Below are positions 1-11,533 of a stretch of DNA of 62,885 nt, in pieces. Location: NCBI GenBank assembly GCA_002839995.1, contig PGZC01000025.1, forward strand, positions 1 to 62,885. The letters are read 5' to 3'. The notes below the pieces were generated by a model that was given only the letters and a program-made list of their open reading frames with translations, did no database searches and had not been told where the DNA came from. A program made the translations under genes and the position numbers. The number at the start of each line of letters is the position of its first letter. Position 1 is the first letter of the stretch. The DNA is from Gammaproteobacteria bacterium HGW-Gammaproteobacteria-4 (GTDB lineage Bacteria; Pseudomonadota; Gammaproteobacteria; Xanthomonadales; Xanthomonadaceae).

Positions 1-140
1 CATCTGTAGGAGCTCACCCTGTGAGCGACCCCTACGGCGATGCCTCAGGGCGCATCTGTAGGAGCTCACCCTGTGAGCGACCCCTACAGCGATGCCTCCG
101 GGCGCATCTGTAGGAGCTCACCCTGTGAGCGACTGTGTCG
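1..140. repeat. Tandem 52-bp REP-like repeat, three copies
   Basis: Three copies start at 1, 53 and 105, a constant 52-bp period; the third is cut short after its palindromic core. Each copy begins with CATCTGTAGGAGCTCACCCT followed by GTGAGCGAC, which forms an imperfect hairpin. The same core, with GGGC in place of GAGC, recurs at 10987, 21235/21281, 25560/25607 and 62761. The remaining bases up to 254 hold a weaker related hairpin (about 163-190) and no gene. Confidence 0.85.
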
Positions 141-254
141 CTCGCCGGTGAAAGCCAGCGCTTCTGTGGGAGTCGGCCTGCAGGCGAATCAACCCGGAAA
201 AACCTGCGCGTGCGGCGCGTTCTCACGGGTAATGTGGTGCGCGTGAGCGTTAGC

Positions 255-2630
<2,376 letters not shown>

Positions 2631-2693
2631 CTCAGCACCTCCAGCAACGCGTCGTGATTGCCGCTAGCCGGATGTCGGTCATTGCGCGCTGCC

Positions 2694-5339
2694 TCACAGT
2701 ACGGCGGACTTGAAGTCGAAACTCAGGGCATCGCCCGCCTGCTGCACCAGATTGCCTTGCAGAAAATCGATACCGATCATCCACAAGGTCGCCGCAGCTT
2801 GCGGGTCTTCGACGCGGTGCCCGATCACCTTGATGCCGAGCTGATGCGCCTTGGCGACGACGTTGTGCAATTCGTCCTTGATCGCGCCGGCGCTGGCAGC
2901 CTTCAGGTAACGCGGGCCGAGCTTGATGAAGCTGAGCGGCAGGTGCTCCAGCAAGCTGGCGGCATCGAGCCCGGCTTCGAACTGACTCAGACAGAAACTG
3001 ACGCCGTGATGGACGAGGCTGCGGCAAAATTCGCCAATGGTGGCGGAATGCACGATGGCTTCGTCCATGCGAATTTCGATAACCAGCGACTCGGCCGCAA
3101 TCTGCGCGGCAACCAGTTGGTCGCGCAGCCAGTCGGCGTACTGCGGCGACGCCAGGCTTAGCGGCGACTGGGTGAGAAACAGGCGCAATTTGCTGTTATC
3201 GGCCTGCTTGCGCGCGATAACCGCGATCGCTTCGGCAACGGCCCAGCGGTCCACTTCGGCGATCCAGCCGCGACGCTCCGCGACGGGCACGATCGCACCG
3301 GCCTGATGCACCTTGCCATCGCTGTCGCGCAGACGCAGCAGACACTGGAACTGGGCCTCCTCACCGCCTTGCACCGCCACGATCGGCTGATAGACAAACT
3401 CGAAACCGGCTTCGTCGATCGCGCTGCGGATGCTGTGCTCCAGACCCGCCTGTGCTTCGCGCTCGGCGTCCTTGGGCGGCTCGTAGCAGGCAATGCCGCG
3501 ATCGGTATTGCGCGCCGTGCGACACGCCCGTTCGGACGCATTGAGCACGGCGCCGACGTCGGCCGGCACGGCGGCGAACGGACAGATGCCCACCGAAATG
3601 CGCAGCCGCAACGGTTTGCCATCCACCGTGAATGCATGCTGCATGAGTTCCGCGCGCAAACGGGCGGCACCGGCCTCGAGCGTGGACAAACTCGCCGCGC
3701 CATCGACCACCAGAAAGCTGGCGTCGCCAAGGCGCGCGGCATAACCATCGGCGGGCGCTTTGTCGGCCAGCACGTGTCCCACGTCGGCAAGCACCTGTTC
3801 CAGCGTCGCCAGGCCGAGACGCTCACGGATTTGCACCGCCGCCTCGACTTCGAGGAACAACAGCCCGCCGGGCTTTGGCGGAGCTCCCGTTGCAGCGCCG
3901 CCTGTTGCCGAACCTTTTTTGGCCGCGATCATGTCCTGCAAATGCAGCATCAGGATGTCGCGATGATGCAGCCCGGTGCGCGCGTCGCGATCGTCGCCCG
4001 GGGCATGGCCGCGATTGGCCAGCACGCGCGCACGTTGTACCCGGTTTTGCACTGCGGCGATCAAATGCCGCGGCCGCACCGGCTTGGCCAGGAAGTCGTC
4101 GGCACCCGCATCGATCACTTCGAACTGCACTTCCTGATCCGACTCGCCGCTGAGGAACACGATGGGCGTGTGCAAAAACTCGGGCTGCTCGCGAATCAGC
4201 GTGGTCAGCTCCATGCCATTGCAACGCGGCATGTACAGATCCATCAAGATCAGATCCGGCTTGAACGTGCGCAAGGTGTCGAGCACGACCAGCGGATCTT
4301 CGACCACACGCGCATCCATGCCGGCGTTGCGCAGCACGCTTTCGGCAAAAACGCCCTGGGCCCGGTCGTCTTCAACGATCAGGATACGGTAGGGGTCGCC
4401 GGCTGGCGGAACCGCCACCGCCCGCAATACCCGAAGGATGTCGTCTACGCTCGCCGGTGCCACCACCAACGCGTCGGCGCCCGCGCGCCGCGCCCTGAGC
4501 CGCAGGGCCAATTCGTCGCGCTCAAGAATCATTGCGAGGCACAAATGACTGCCGACGTGGTCGCGCACCTTCTGCGCCGCGTGTCCGATCCGCTCGATGT
4601 CCTCGATGAATGCGGAATCGACGATCACCAGCTCCGGCGGCAGCGCGCCCAGAAGCTCGATCAGTTCGTCGGCCGAATCCAGAATCTCCATCTCCGCGCC
4701 TTCCGCCTCCATGCGCGGACCCAGTTCGCAAAAGATGGGACCACCCTCGGTGAGGTGATAAGCACGCTTCGCCAACACGGTTGACGATTCCTTGCTGACG
4801 TTGCCCCGGTTGGGCGGTTCCTGGTTCTCTGGCACAGTCACGGCGAGTCCTTTATGTGGCTTCGGGGGAAACACACTAACGAGGTACGGTTTGCCGGCAT
4901 TGGCGTTGCCGGCAACCGGAGCGGCATCATGCCAGCGTTGCCAGTAGCCGGTGGGTGGCCGCTCGGCCCGCGCCACGTTGCCGCGCTGCATCCGTTCCAC
5001 CGGCTCGCTTTCGGCCAGTTCGGCGCACACTTCACGCAATGCCGCAGCATAGCTGGCCAGATGCCGCGCTTCGTGTTCGTTGGGCAGCCGTGGCTGGGTC
5101 AAGGCCGTTTGCAACAACGCGGCGATCGCGGCCGTCACCTGACCCAGACGCGCATGGCGCGGTTCGCAGGCGGCGGCGCCCAGCGCATGCAAATCGGCTT
5201 GCAACAGCACCAGCACGTTGATGTCCCAGCCGCCATTCCACATGGCCAGCACGCGTGCGGCGAGGATGCTCCCGTAGCCGCCGACACGTGTCGGTCGAAG
5301 CGGCGCGAACGCCACCGGTGCGGATGAATCGTGCAGCAT
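2694..5339 (-). CDS. Receiver protein with degenerate GGDEF and EAL domains
   Basis: About 881 residues. Order: an N-terminal alpha-helical region (1-200), a degenerate receiver (about 220-310), a canonical receiver (about 318-440; VEDD, phospho-Asp367 in LILMDLYMP, late KP), a GGDEF-like region (about 455-600) and an EAL-like region (about 625-875). The GGDEF signature reads LGDASF. In the EAL domain the EAL motif is QCL, the DDFG loop is SQFEAG and the late glutamate motif reads IGHRVED, while the binding-type EIR and K (FIKLG) remain. I infer a non-catalytic c-di-GMP receptor or scaffold, comparable to FimX-type proteins, rather than an enzyme. Start chosen at the ATG at 5339, preceded by AGGGGG; an upstream ATG at 5414 would add 25 residues with no clear ribosome site. 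It precedes the hybrid kinase in one operon. Confidence 0.82.
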   Translation of the reverse strand: MLHDSSAPVAFAPLRPTRVGGYGSILAARVLAMWNGGWDINVLVLLQADLHALGAAACEPRHARLGQVTAAIAALLQTALTQPRLPNEHEARHLASYAAALREVCAELAESEPVERMQRGNVARAERPPTGYWQRWHDAAPVAGNANAGKPYLVSVFPPKPHKGLAVTVPENQEPPNRGNVSKESSTVLAKRAYHLTEGGPIFCELGPRMEAEGAEMEILDSADELIELLGALPPELVIVDSAFIEDIERIGHAAQKVRDHVGSHLCLAMILERDELALRLRARRAGADALVVAPASVDDILRVLRAVAVPPAGDPYRILIVEDDRAQGVFAESVLRNAGMDARVVEDPLVVLDTLRTFKPDLILMDLYMPRCNGMELTTLIREQPEFLHTPIVFLSGESDQEVQFEVIDAGADDFLAKPVRPRHLIAAVQNRVQRARVLANRGHAPGDDRDARTGLHHRDILMLHLQDMIAAKKGSATGGAATGAPPKPGGLLFLEVEAAVQIRERLGLATLEQVLADVGHVLADKAPADGYAARLGDASFLVVDGAASLSTLEAGAARLRAELMQHAFTVDGKPLRLRISVGICPFAAVPADVGAVLNASERACRTARNTDRGIACYEPPKDAEREAQAGLEHSIRSAIDEAGFEFVYQPIVAVQGGEEAQFQCLLRLRDSDGKVHQAGAIVPVAERRGWIAEVDRWAVAEAIAVIARKQADNSKLRLFLTQSPLSLASPQYADWLRDQLVAAQIAAESLVIEIRMDEAIVHSATIGEFCRSLVHHGVSFCLSQFEAGLDAASLLEHLPLSFIKLGPRYLKAASAGAIKDELHNVVAKAHQLGIKVIGHRVEDPQAAATLWMIGIDFLQGNLVQQAGDALSFDFKSAVL

Positions 5340-5470
5340 GCAACCCCCTGTTGCTTCAGATACAGTACCCGCGCCGCTCATATTGCAACACAGCAGCCAA
5401 CGCCGGTTGAACACATTCTGCCTGAGTCCTCGATCACGGCCTGTTTGACGCCCTGCTACAGCAAACGCAA

Positions 5471-5499
5471 TTGACGTACGCTTCCGGCACCGCTATACC
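5471..5499 (+). promoter_or_regulatory. Sigma70-type promoter for the DUF6776-bactofilin genes
   Basis: TTGACG at 5471-5476 and TATACC at 5494-5499 are separated by exactly 17 bp. Transcription would begin near 5506, only a few bases before the ATG at 5512. No Shine-Dalgarno sequence is visible, so the first gene may be translated from a near-leaderless message. This is read from sequence only. Confidence 0.55.
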
Positions 5500-5511
5500 T
5501 TAGTGCTCATC

Positions 5512-6243
5512 ATGACGCCGCCAAGACTCCCACGCCAATTCATCATCGTACCCTCACGCCCGCGGCAACGCCTGTTGCTGCTGGCGGTCGCTGCGCTGTG
5601 GTTGGGCTCGCTATTCGCGGCCTGGTTCGTTTCCGCCCGACATGCGGCGGCGGAACTGCCGCTGGCACAGCGCGAGGTGGCGCGCCTGCATCAGGTATCG
5701 CGGGAAGCCCAGTCGCAGATCGAGTTGCTGCGCCAGAACACCAGCACCCTCAAACGCTCCGACGAGATCAGCCGTTCAGCCAACCAGAGCCTGCAACAGA
5801 CCCTCACCGAGCGCGAGGAAGAGATTGCCCAGTTGCGCGCCGACGTGGCGTTTTACGAGCGCCTGGTCGGCAACAGCGAGCGCCGCAAGGGCCTCAACGT
5901 GCACAGTGTGCAGATCAGCAGTCAGGAAAACGGGGCATGGCGCTATTCGATCACGCTCACCCAGAACCTCAACCGCGGCAAGGTCAGCAAGGGCGATTTG
6001 CGGCTGCACGTGGATGGCACCCAGGGTGGGCGCCTGCAGACGCTGGAATGGCCGGCGTTGGTGCAGGACAAGGATGCTGCGGCACAGGGCTTTGCCTTTC
6101 GCTACTTTCAGCAGTTGGGGGGCATCCTGATGCTGCCCGCAGACTTCGCGCCCAGCCAGATCCGGGTCGTCCTGCGCTCGGACGGCAGCACCCGCGAGCA
6201 GGTGTTCCCGTGGCAATCGAGTGTGCTGCCGGGCGATGGCTGA
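5512..6243 (+). CDS. Membrane-anchored coiled-coil protein (DUF6776-like)
   Basis: 243 residues. One N-terminal membrane helix (about 20-37, LLLLAVAALWLGSLF) is followed by a coiled coil (about 50-115, rich in Gln, Arg, Glu and Leu heptads) and a compact C-terminal beta-rich domain. The expected topology is an inner-membrane anchor with the rest in the periplasm. It resembles the conserved proteobacterial family DUF6776, whose biochemical role is not known to me. It is directly followed by a bactofilin gene (65-bp gap), which suggests a joint role in envelope or cell-shape organisation; that is inference. Start: the ATG at 5512 fits the promoter better than the in-frame GTG at 5503, which would lie upstream of the predicted transcript start. 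Confidence 0.7.
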   Translation: MTPPRLPRQFIIVPSRPRQRLLLLAVAALWLGSLFAAWFVSARHAAAELPLAQREVARLHQVSREAQSQIELLRQNTSTLKRSDEISRSANQSLQQTLTEREEEIAQLRADVAFYERLVGNSERRKGLNVHSVQISSQENGAWRYSITLTQNLNRGKVSKGDLRLHVDGTQGGRLQTLEWPALVQDKDAAAQGFAFRYFQQLGGILMLPADFAPSQIRVVLRSDGSTREQVFPWQSSVLPGDG

Positions 6244-6308
6244 AAACCTGCGCTCAGCCTGCGACAATGCGCGACAACCCACGTAACCCAATTGCCTGGA
6301 GCGAACCC

Positions 6309-6728
6309 ATGCTTGGCCGTAACAAGAGCAGCAGTACCAGCGGCAGCGGACAGGTGGACACCCTGATCGGGCCGCAGGTATCGATTCGCGGCGATGTCAC
6401 TTTCTCCGGCGGTCTGTACGTCGAGGGCCGGATCCACGGCGCGGTGTGCGCCGAAGACGGAGCCAAGGCGGTACTCACCCTGTCCGATCACGGGTTCATC
6501 GAAGGCGAGGTGCGGGTGCCGGTGGTGATCGTCAACGGCCAGCTCACCGGCGATTTGTACGCGAGCGACCGGATCGAGCTCGGCGCACACGCCAGGGTTC
6601 AAGGCAACATCCACTACCGCATGGTGGAAATGGCAGCCGGCGCGATGGTCACCGGCCGCCTGATCCACGATGAAATGCCGCCCAAACAACTCAGCGGCCC
6701 GACCGCCGAACCGGCTGACGAGGCTTGA
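6309..6728 (+). CDS. Bactofilin family cytoskeletal protein
   Basis: 139 residues, normal length for a small bactofilin. The core (about 17-120) is a right-handed beta-helix pattern of short repeating strands, with family-typical stretches such as [29 protein letters not shown] and [15 protein letters not shown], flanked by a disordered Ser/Gly-rich N-terminus and a Pro-rich C-terminus. Bactofilins polymerise without nucleotide into filaments that scaffold cell-wall or polar functions. The start at 6309 is chosen because the beta-helix begins soon after; the upstream reading frame has no bactofilin features. It lies between the coiled-coil membrane protein and erpA, all rightward. Confidence 0.9.
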   Translation: MLGRNKSSSTSGSGQVDTLIGPQVSIRGDVTFSGGLYVEGRIHGAVCAEDGAKAVLTLSDHGFIEGEVRVPVVIVNGQLTGDLYASDRIELGAHARVQGNIHYRMVEMAAGAMVTGRLIHDEMPPKQLSGPTAEPADEA

Positions 6729-6771
6729 GGGAACCCTTGATTACGCGGCGCAATACCCCCATGCTGATGCC

Positions 6772-7128
6772 ATGAGCGCGCCGACCTACCAGCAAATCGA
6801 TTCGCCGCTGATCTTCAGCCACGCTGCCGCCAGCAAGGTGCGCGAGCTGATCAAGGAAGAGGGCAACGATGCCCTGAAGTTGCGCGTCTATATCACCGGC
6901 GGCGGTTGCTCGGGCTTCCAGTACGGGTTCACCTTCGATGAGCAACAAGCCGAGGACGACGTCAGCGTGCGCACCGACGATGTCGATTTGCTGGTCGATC
7001 CGCTCAGCCTGCAATACCTGATGGGCGCCGAGGTCGATTACAGCGAATCGCTGACCGGCGCGCAGTTCGTCATTCGCAACCCCAATGCCAAGACCACCTG
7101 CGGCTGCGGTAGTTCGTTCACGGTGTGA
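6772..7128 (+). CDS. erpA: Iron-sulfur cluster insertion protein ErpA
   Basis: 118 residues, the usual size of A-type Fe-S carriers. It receives Fe-S clusters and passes them to apoproteins such as those of isoprenoid synthesis and respiration. The three conserved cysteines are present: one in [13 protein letters not shown] and two in the C-terminal [11 protein letters not shown]. The start at 6772 places the protein at the normal family start (MSAPTYQQ); upstream codons come from the end of the bactofilin region. Its stop overlaps the GTG start of nudC by GTGA, indicating translational coupling. Confidence 0.95.
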   Translation: MSAPTYQQIDSPLIFSHAAASKVRELIKEEGNDALKLRVYITGGGCSGFQYGFTFDEQQAEDDVSVRTDDVDLLVDPLSLQYLMGAEVDYSESLTGAQFVIRNPNAKTTCGCGSSFTV

Positions 7129-8003
7129 TCGCGCGACTTACGCCCCTGTTCTCCGGCCTGGCGCTCGATCGCGCCGATCACCTGCGCTCCCAGCCGCAGG
7201 CGCTGGAAAGCCTCAGCACCAGTTGCCGCGTGGTTCGGGTCGATCGCGAGGGGCGCCTGGGCGCCAATGCCGCTGGCGATTGCCTGCACGTAGAGCTATC
7301 CGCGCAGTTCAGCAGCATGTGGCAGCAGGCCAGCTTTCTCGGCCTGCACCAGCAGCAGGCGTGGTTTTCGATCGTCAGCGACGAGCCGGCGACCGACGTG
7401 CCGCAATGGCTCGACCTGCGCACCGCCGCTGCGCGGTTTGACGGCTTTCACGCCGGCGTTGGCGCCTATGCCCGCGCACTGGCCCTGTGGCAGCAACGCA
7501 CCCGTTTTTGCAGCGTCTGCGCAGGCGCACTGGTGCTCGCCCGCGCTGGCCATGTCGCCCATTGCCCGCACTGCAATACCGAGCATTTTCCGCGCACCGA
7601 CCCGGCGGTGATCGTGGTGATCAGCAACGGCGACAGCATCCTGCTGGCACGTCAGGCCAGTTGGCCCGAGCGCCGCTATTCGCTGATCGCCGGCTTTGTC
7701 GAGCCCGGCGAAAGCCTGGAAGATGCAGTGCTGCGCGAGGCCATGGAGGAAGTCGGATTGCCGCTGACCGACTGCCGATACATTGCCTCGCAGCCGTGGC
7801 CGTTTCCGGCCTCGCTGATGCTGGGCTTCAGCGCCGAAGCGCCGCTGCAAGCGCCGCGCATCGGCAGCGAGCTTGAAGACGCGCTCTGGATAACCGCATC
7901 GGAACTGCGCGTCGCCATCGCGGATCGCCGCTTGCTGCCGCCGCCGCGGTTGTCGATCTCGCGGCTGTTGCTCGATGGCTGGCTCGCACAATGGCCGGAT
8001 TGA
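7125..8003 (+). CDS. nudC: NAD(+) diphosphatase NudC
   Basis: 292 residues. NudC cleaves NAD(H) to NMN(H) and AMP and removes NAD caps from RNA 5' ends. A zinc ribbon with two CxxC pairs (CSVC and CPHC, about 125-150) is followed by the Nudix box [20 protein letters not shown] (about 190-210) and the NudC-specific SQPWPFPAS tail motif that recognises NAD. The GTG start overlaps the erpA stop (GTGA), so the two genes are probably co-translated. The N-terminal domain is the divergent one normal for the family. Confidence 0.94.
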   Translation: MIARLTPLFSGLALDRADHLRSQPQALESLSTSCRVVRVDREGRLGANAAGDCLHVELSAQFSSMWQQASFLGLHQQQAWFSIVSDEPATDVPQWLDLRTAAARFDGFHAGVGAYARALALWQQRTRFCSVCAGALVLARAGHVAHCPHCNTEHFPRTDPAVIVVISNGDSILLARQASWPERRYSLIAGFVEPGESLEDAVLREAMEEVGLPLTDCRYIASQPWPFPASLMLGFSAEAPLQAPRIGSELEDALWITASELRVAIADRRLLPPPRLSISRLLLDGWLAQWPD

Positions 8004-8142
8004 CCGGCGCAAGCCGTAGAGAGCCTATTGAAACCTGCTGCGCTAGCAGCGGAGAGCCGGTCATTCGTGCGATGTGGTTGATGACGCGGGCCGCAACCGA
8101 ATCCGGGCTATCATTCAGCCACCCACGAGCAACGCGAATACC

Positions 8143-9015
8143 ATGTCCGCCACACTCATCGCCGTTGTGATTGCCTTGGTGCTTGGCCACATGGTCCAGC
8201 CGCTGGCCCGCTTGCGCCAGTTCCACTGGTTCGAGCACTGGCTGCACTGGTTGAACCAGCAGGCGGGGTTGCGCAATGTCTGGCAAGGACGATGGGGCAT
8301 GGTTTTCAGCGTCGGCGCGCCGACGGTTCTTGCCGGTCTGCTCACCGCCGCACTGGATGACCGGTTTTACGGGTTGCCGCTGTTCGCGTTTTCGCTGGCG
8401 AGCCTGTTTTATGCCTGGGGTCCGCGCGATCTCGATCAGGATGTCGATCACCTGCTGCACGCCGACGACCCCGACACGGCACGCGCGCTGGCGGCGCAAC
8501 TCAACCCCGACGCTGACGTGGCGATGGAACCCGCCGGCATGGTCGGCGCCGTGTTCGCCGGCGCATTGCAACGCTGGTTTGCGGTGTTGCTCTGGTTCCT
8601 GTTGCTGGGGCCGATGGGCGCCATCGGCTACCGTCTGCTGACCCTCGCCAGCCGCGACACGCAATTGCCCGAACGGCATCGCGAAGTCGTGCGACGCACA
8701 CGCGCGATCCTCGAGTGGCCCGCAGCGCAGCTGATGACCTTCGCGCTGGCGCTGGTGGCCAACTTCGACAACGTGCTTGCTGCCTGGCGTGACTGGCAAC
8801 GCGACGGCTGGCGGCTGAACATGGACTTCCTGTATGCCGCCGCGCGCGCCAGCGTGAGTTGCGAACTCGCTGCCGAGGCGGCCGACAGCGACGAACCGAT
8901 CGGCGAGGCGCCGGCACTGCTCGCGCTGCGCGATGCGATGAGCCTGGTCTGGCGCGTGCTGCTGGTGTGGCTGGCGGTGTTGGCGCTGTTTGTGCTCGCT
9001 GGCTGGGCCAACTGA
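8143..9015 (+). CDS. ampE: AmpE-like inner-membrane signalling protein
   Basis: 290 residues, close to the 284 of enterobacterial AmpE. About four hydrophobic segments are visible (near 2-18, 60-85, 145-165 and 270-288). The family pattern includes the early LARLRQFHWFEHWL and the central AGMVGAVFAGALQRWFAVLLW. AmpE belongs to the cobalamin-biosynthesis CobD/CbiB-related fold and is linked to AmpD and beta-lactamase induction, though its biochemical role is unclear. No ampD lies next to it. A 139-bp gap separates it from nudC and shows no gene. Confidence 0.8.
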   Translation: MSATLIAVVIALVLGHMVQPLARLRQFHWFEHWLHWLNQQAGLRNVWQGRWGMVFSVGAPTVLAGLLTAALDDRFYGLPLFAFSLASLFYAWGPRDLDQDVDHLLHADDPDTARALAAQLNPDADVAMEPAGMVGAVFAGALQRWFAVLLWFLLLGPMGAIGYRLLTLASRDTQLPERHREVVRRTRAILEWPAAQLMTFALALVANFDNVLAAWRDWQRDGWRLNMDFLYAAARASVSCELAAEAADSDEPIGEAPALLALRDAMSLVWRVLLVWLAVLALFVLAGWAN

Positions 9016-9027
9016 GGGGAACCTGAG

Positions 9028-10911
9028 CTACGCGGCATCGCCGCGCAGTTCGCGCACCATCGCTTCCAGCGCGCCGGCGCTGGCCCGATCCGCGGCGACC
9101 GGGCCGTCGGCGACCAGTTCCACGTGCGCGCGAAACCGGCGCGGCACCCGCGCGCGATACATGCGCTGGTTGCGCCGGCTCCACATGCTGCGCCACATCC
9201 CCTTGAGCGCCATCGGCACCACCGGAACCGGCCGCGCCGCGAGAATGCGTTCGACGCCATTGCGAAAACCGCCGATCTCGCCGTCGAGCGTGAGCTGACC
9301 TTCCGGGAATATGCCCACCACCTCGCCCGCCGCCAATGCCGCGTCGATTTCGGCGAACGCCCGTTCCATCAACGCGGCATCCTCTTTCGCCGGCGCAATC
9401 GGAATCGCGCGGGCAATGCGGAAAATCCAGCGCAACACCGGAATGCGGAAGATCTTGTGGTACATCACAAAGCGGATCGGGCGCCGCACCGCACCCATCA
9501 CGATCAGCGCATCGACGAAGCTGACGTGGTTGCACACCACCAGCGCCGGCCCGTCATCGGGAACCCGGTCGGTGCCGCGCGTACGCAACCGGTACAGCAC
9601 GCCCACGATCAGCCAGCTCATGAAGCGCATGGTGAACTCGGGCACCAGGCTGAAAATATAGACCGCCACCAGCACGTTGAGGATCGCGTTGAGCAAGAAC
9701 ACCTGCGGGATGTTCAGGCCGGCGCGGAACGCCACCATTGCCAGCAGCGCGGCGGTCACCATGAACAGGGCGTTGAGAATGTTGTTGGCGGCTATGATGC
9801 GGCTCAATCGCTCCGGCGCGGCACGGCTCTGGATCAGCGCATACAGCGGCACGATGTAAAAGCCGCCGAACAAGCCGATTCCGAGCAGATCGATCATCAC
9901 CCGCACGTTGCCCGGCGCCGCCAGAAACTGCATCGCACTCAGCCCGGTCTGCACGCTGCCGACCGGACGCGCAAAGTACAAATCCAGCGCGAACACGGTG
10001 AGACCGAGCGCGCCCAGCGGCACCAGGCCGATTTCCACACGCCGCCCGGAAAGCCGCTCGCACAGCAGCGAACCGATGCCGATCCCGAGCGAGAACAGGG
10101 TCAACACCAGTGGCGCAACCTCTTCGTTGCCGCCGAGAAACTCGCGCGTGTAGTTGGGTATCTGGGCGAGAAAGGTGGCGCCGAAAAACCAGAACCAACT
10201 GACCCCGAGCACCGCATACAGCACCGCCCGGTTACCGCGCAGGCAGGCCAGCGTGCGCAGCGTCTGCGTGAATGGGTTGCGGTTGATGCGCAGCTCCGGT
10301 GCGCTGGCCGGAATCGCCGGGATGGCGCGGCTCATGGCGTAACCGGCCAGCGCGATACCGATCACCGCGACCGAAACCCAGACCGTGCCGCTGACGAACA
10401 ACGCCATCAGTGCGCCGCCGGCAAGCGTGCCGAGCAGGATCGCCAGAAACGTACCGGCTTCGACCAACGCGTTGCCGCCGAGCAATTCGCCGGGCTTGAG
10501 CAATTGCGGCAATACCGAGTATTTCACCGGACCGAACAAGGTGCTTTGCAAACCCATCAGGAACAACACGCCGAGCAGGAACGGCAGGCTGTTGAGCCAG
10601 AAGCCGAGCGCTGCCAGAAGCATGATGAACACTTCCAGCAACTTGATCTTGCGGATCAGGCCCGACTTTTCGTTCTTCTCGGCCCATTGCCCGGCGCTGG
10701 CGGAAAACAGGAAGAACGGCAGGATGAACAGACCGGCAGCCAGGTTCGACCAGAAGTTGATGTCGTCGCTGCTCAGCCCGACTACCTTGAACGCGATCAG
10801 GATCACCAGCGCGTTCTTGAATACGTTGTCGTTGAACGCACCCAACGCCTGGGTGAGAAAGAACGGCAGGAAGCGACGCTGCGAAAGCAGGGAAAACTGG
10901 TTGTCGGCCAT
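9028..10911 (-). CDS. MFS transporter fused to a PlsC-type acyltransferase
   Basis: 627 residues. The N-terminal 400 residues form a 12-helix major facilitator domain of the lysophospholipid transporter LplT type (early FLTQALGAFNDNVFKNALVI). The C-terminal 200 residues are a 1-acyl-glycerol-phosphate acyltransferase domain with NHVSFVDAL (NHxxxxD) and FPEGQLT. The expected role is import of lysophospholipid across the inner membrane and re-acylation on the inner side. E. coli does this with LplT plus Aas, but here no AMP-binding acyl-ACP synthetase domain follows, so the acyl donor must come from elsewhere. Start chosen at the ATG at 10911 (MADNQFS), where homologues of this type begin; an ATG three codons upstream is possible. 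It converges with ampE, with a 12-bp gap. Confidence 0.87.
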   Translation of the reverse strand: MADNQFSLLSQRRFLPFFLTQALGAFNDNVFKNALVILIAFKVVGLSSDDINFWSNLAAGLFILPFFLFSASAGQWAEKNEKSGLIRKIKLLEVFIMLLAALGFWLNSLPFLLGVLFLMGLQSTLFGPVKYSVLPQLLKPGELLGGNALVEAGTFLAILLGTLAGGALMALFVSGTVWVSVAVIGIALAGYAMSRAIPAIPASAPELRINRNPFTQTLRTLACLRGNRAVLYAVLGVSWFWFFGATFLAQIPNYTREFLGGNEEVAPLVLTLFSLGIGIGSLLCERLSGRRVEIGLVPLGALGLTVFALDLYFARPVGSVQTGLSAMQFLAAPGNVRVMIDLLGIGLFGGFYIVPLYALIQSRAAPERLSRIIAANNILNALFMVTAALLAMVAFRAGLNIPQVFLLNAILNVLVAVYIFSLVPEFTMRFMSWLIVGVLYRLRTRGTDRVPDDGPALVVCNHVSFVDALIVMGAVRRPIRFVMYHKIFRIPVLRWIFRIARAIPIAPAKEDAALMERAFAEIDAALAAGEVVGIFPEGQLTLDGEIGGFRNGVERILAARPVPVVPMALKGMWRSMWSRRNQRMYRARVPRRFRAHVELVADGPVAADRASAGALEAMVRELRGDAA

Positions 10912-10986
10912 CCACCACACTCCGTTATCGTTCGGCCAGCGCAGTGTACCGGGTCAATGGTTGCCGGCGTCGGCTTCATCGTATGT

Positions 10987-11070
10987 GTCGCCCACAGGGT
11001 GGGCTCCTACAGCGTGGCTTTGGTGGTATTGCGCAATCCCGGGTTTCGCCGCTGCGCGGCTCAACCCGGG
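10987..11070. repeat. REP-like hairpin plus a GGGTTTCGCC hairpin
   Basis: At 10987-11010 is one arm of the GTCGCCCACAGGGTGGGCTC family. At 11038-11070 a second type of hairpin has CCCGGGTT / AACCCGGG arms around CGCCGCTGCGCGGC. Relatives of the second type are seen at 34109-34145 and 45771-45805. Both lie in the 230-bp gap between two divergent genes. Confidence 0.75.
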
Positions 11071-11143
11071 CTACCCGTCGCGTGTTCCCCGACGGCGCGC
11101 TGCTGCACTACACTAGCCCGCGCACATCACCCAGGAAAAACCG

Positions 11144-11533
11144 ATGAACCCGTATATCGCATTGATCACGTTGCTGACCGTGGTGCTGATGATCGTCACC
11201 GCCATGCTGGTCGGCAAGGCGCGCAGCACGCATGGCGTGAAAGCACCCGCAACCACCGGCCACCCCGATTTCGATCGCGCGTTCCGGGTGCAGGCCAACA
11301 CCCTGGAATCGGCGCTGGCGTTTCTGCCGGCACTGTGGATCGCCGGCAGCTACAGCTCCAGCAAAATCGCGGCCGTGCTCGGTGCGGTGTGGTTGTTGGG
11401 CCGGGTGCTGTACATCACCGGCTACCTCAAGGCAGCCGAAAAGCGCGGCATGGGTTTCATCATTTCGTTTCTCGCACTGGTCGGGCTGCTCGGGTTCGGC
11501 GCCTGGGGCATCGCCGTGGCGTTGATCGTTTAA
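11144..11533 (+). CDS. MAPEG family membrane protein
   Basis: 129 residues with four membrane helices (about 4-24, 55-72, 78-95 and 108-128). The family motif RAFRVQANTLES (R-x-Q-x-N-x-x-E) sits after the first helix, as in bacterial MAPEG proteins related to microsomal glutathione transferase. Bacterial members are thought to conjugate glutathione to lipophilic compounds, but the substrate cannot be read from sequence. An AGGAAAAACC ribosome site precedes the ATG, and a TACACT -10-like hexamer lies just upstream. The next gene starts immediately after its stop codon, suggesting coupling. Confidence 0.85.
   Translation: MNPYIALITLLTVVLMIVTAMLVGKARSTHGVKAPATTGHPDFDRAFRVQANTLESALAFLPALWIAGSYSSSKIAAVLGAVWLLGRVLYITGYLKAAEKRGMGFIISFLALVGLLGFGAWGIAVALIV

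Noticed and set aside
1-140. Possible CRISPR array
   Set aside because: The repeats are contiguous without unique spacers, and no cas genes are present.
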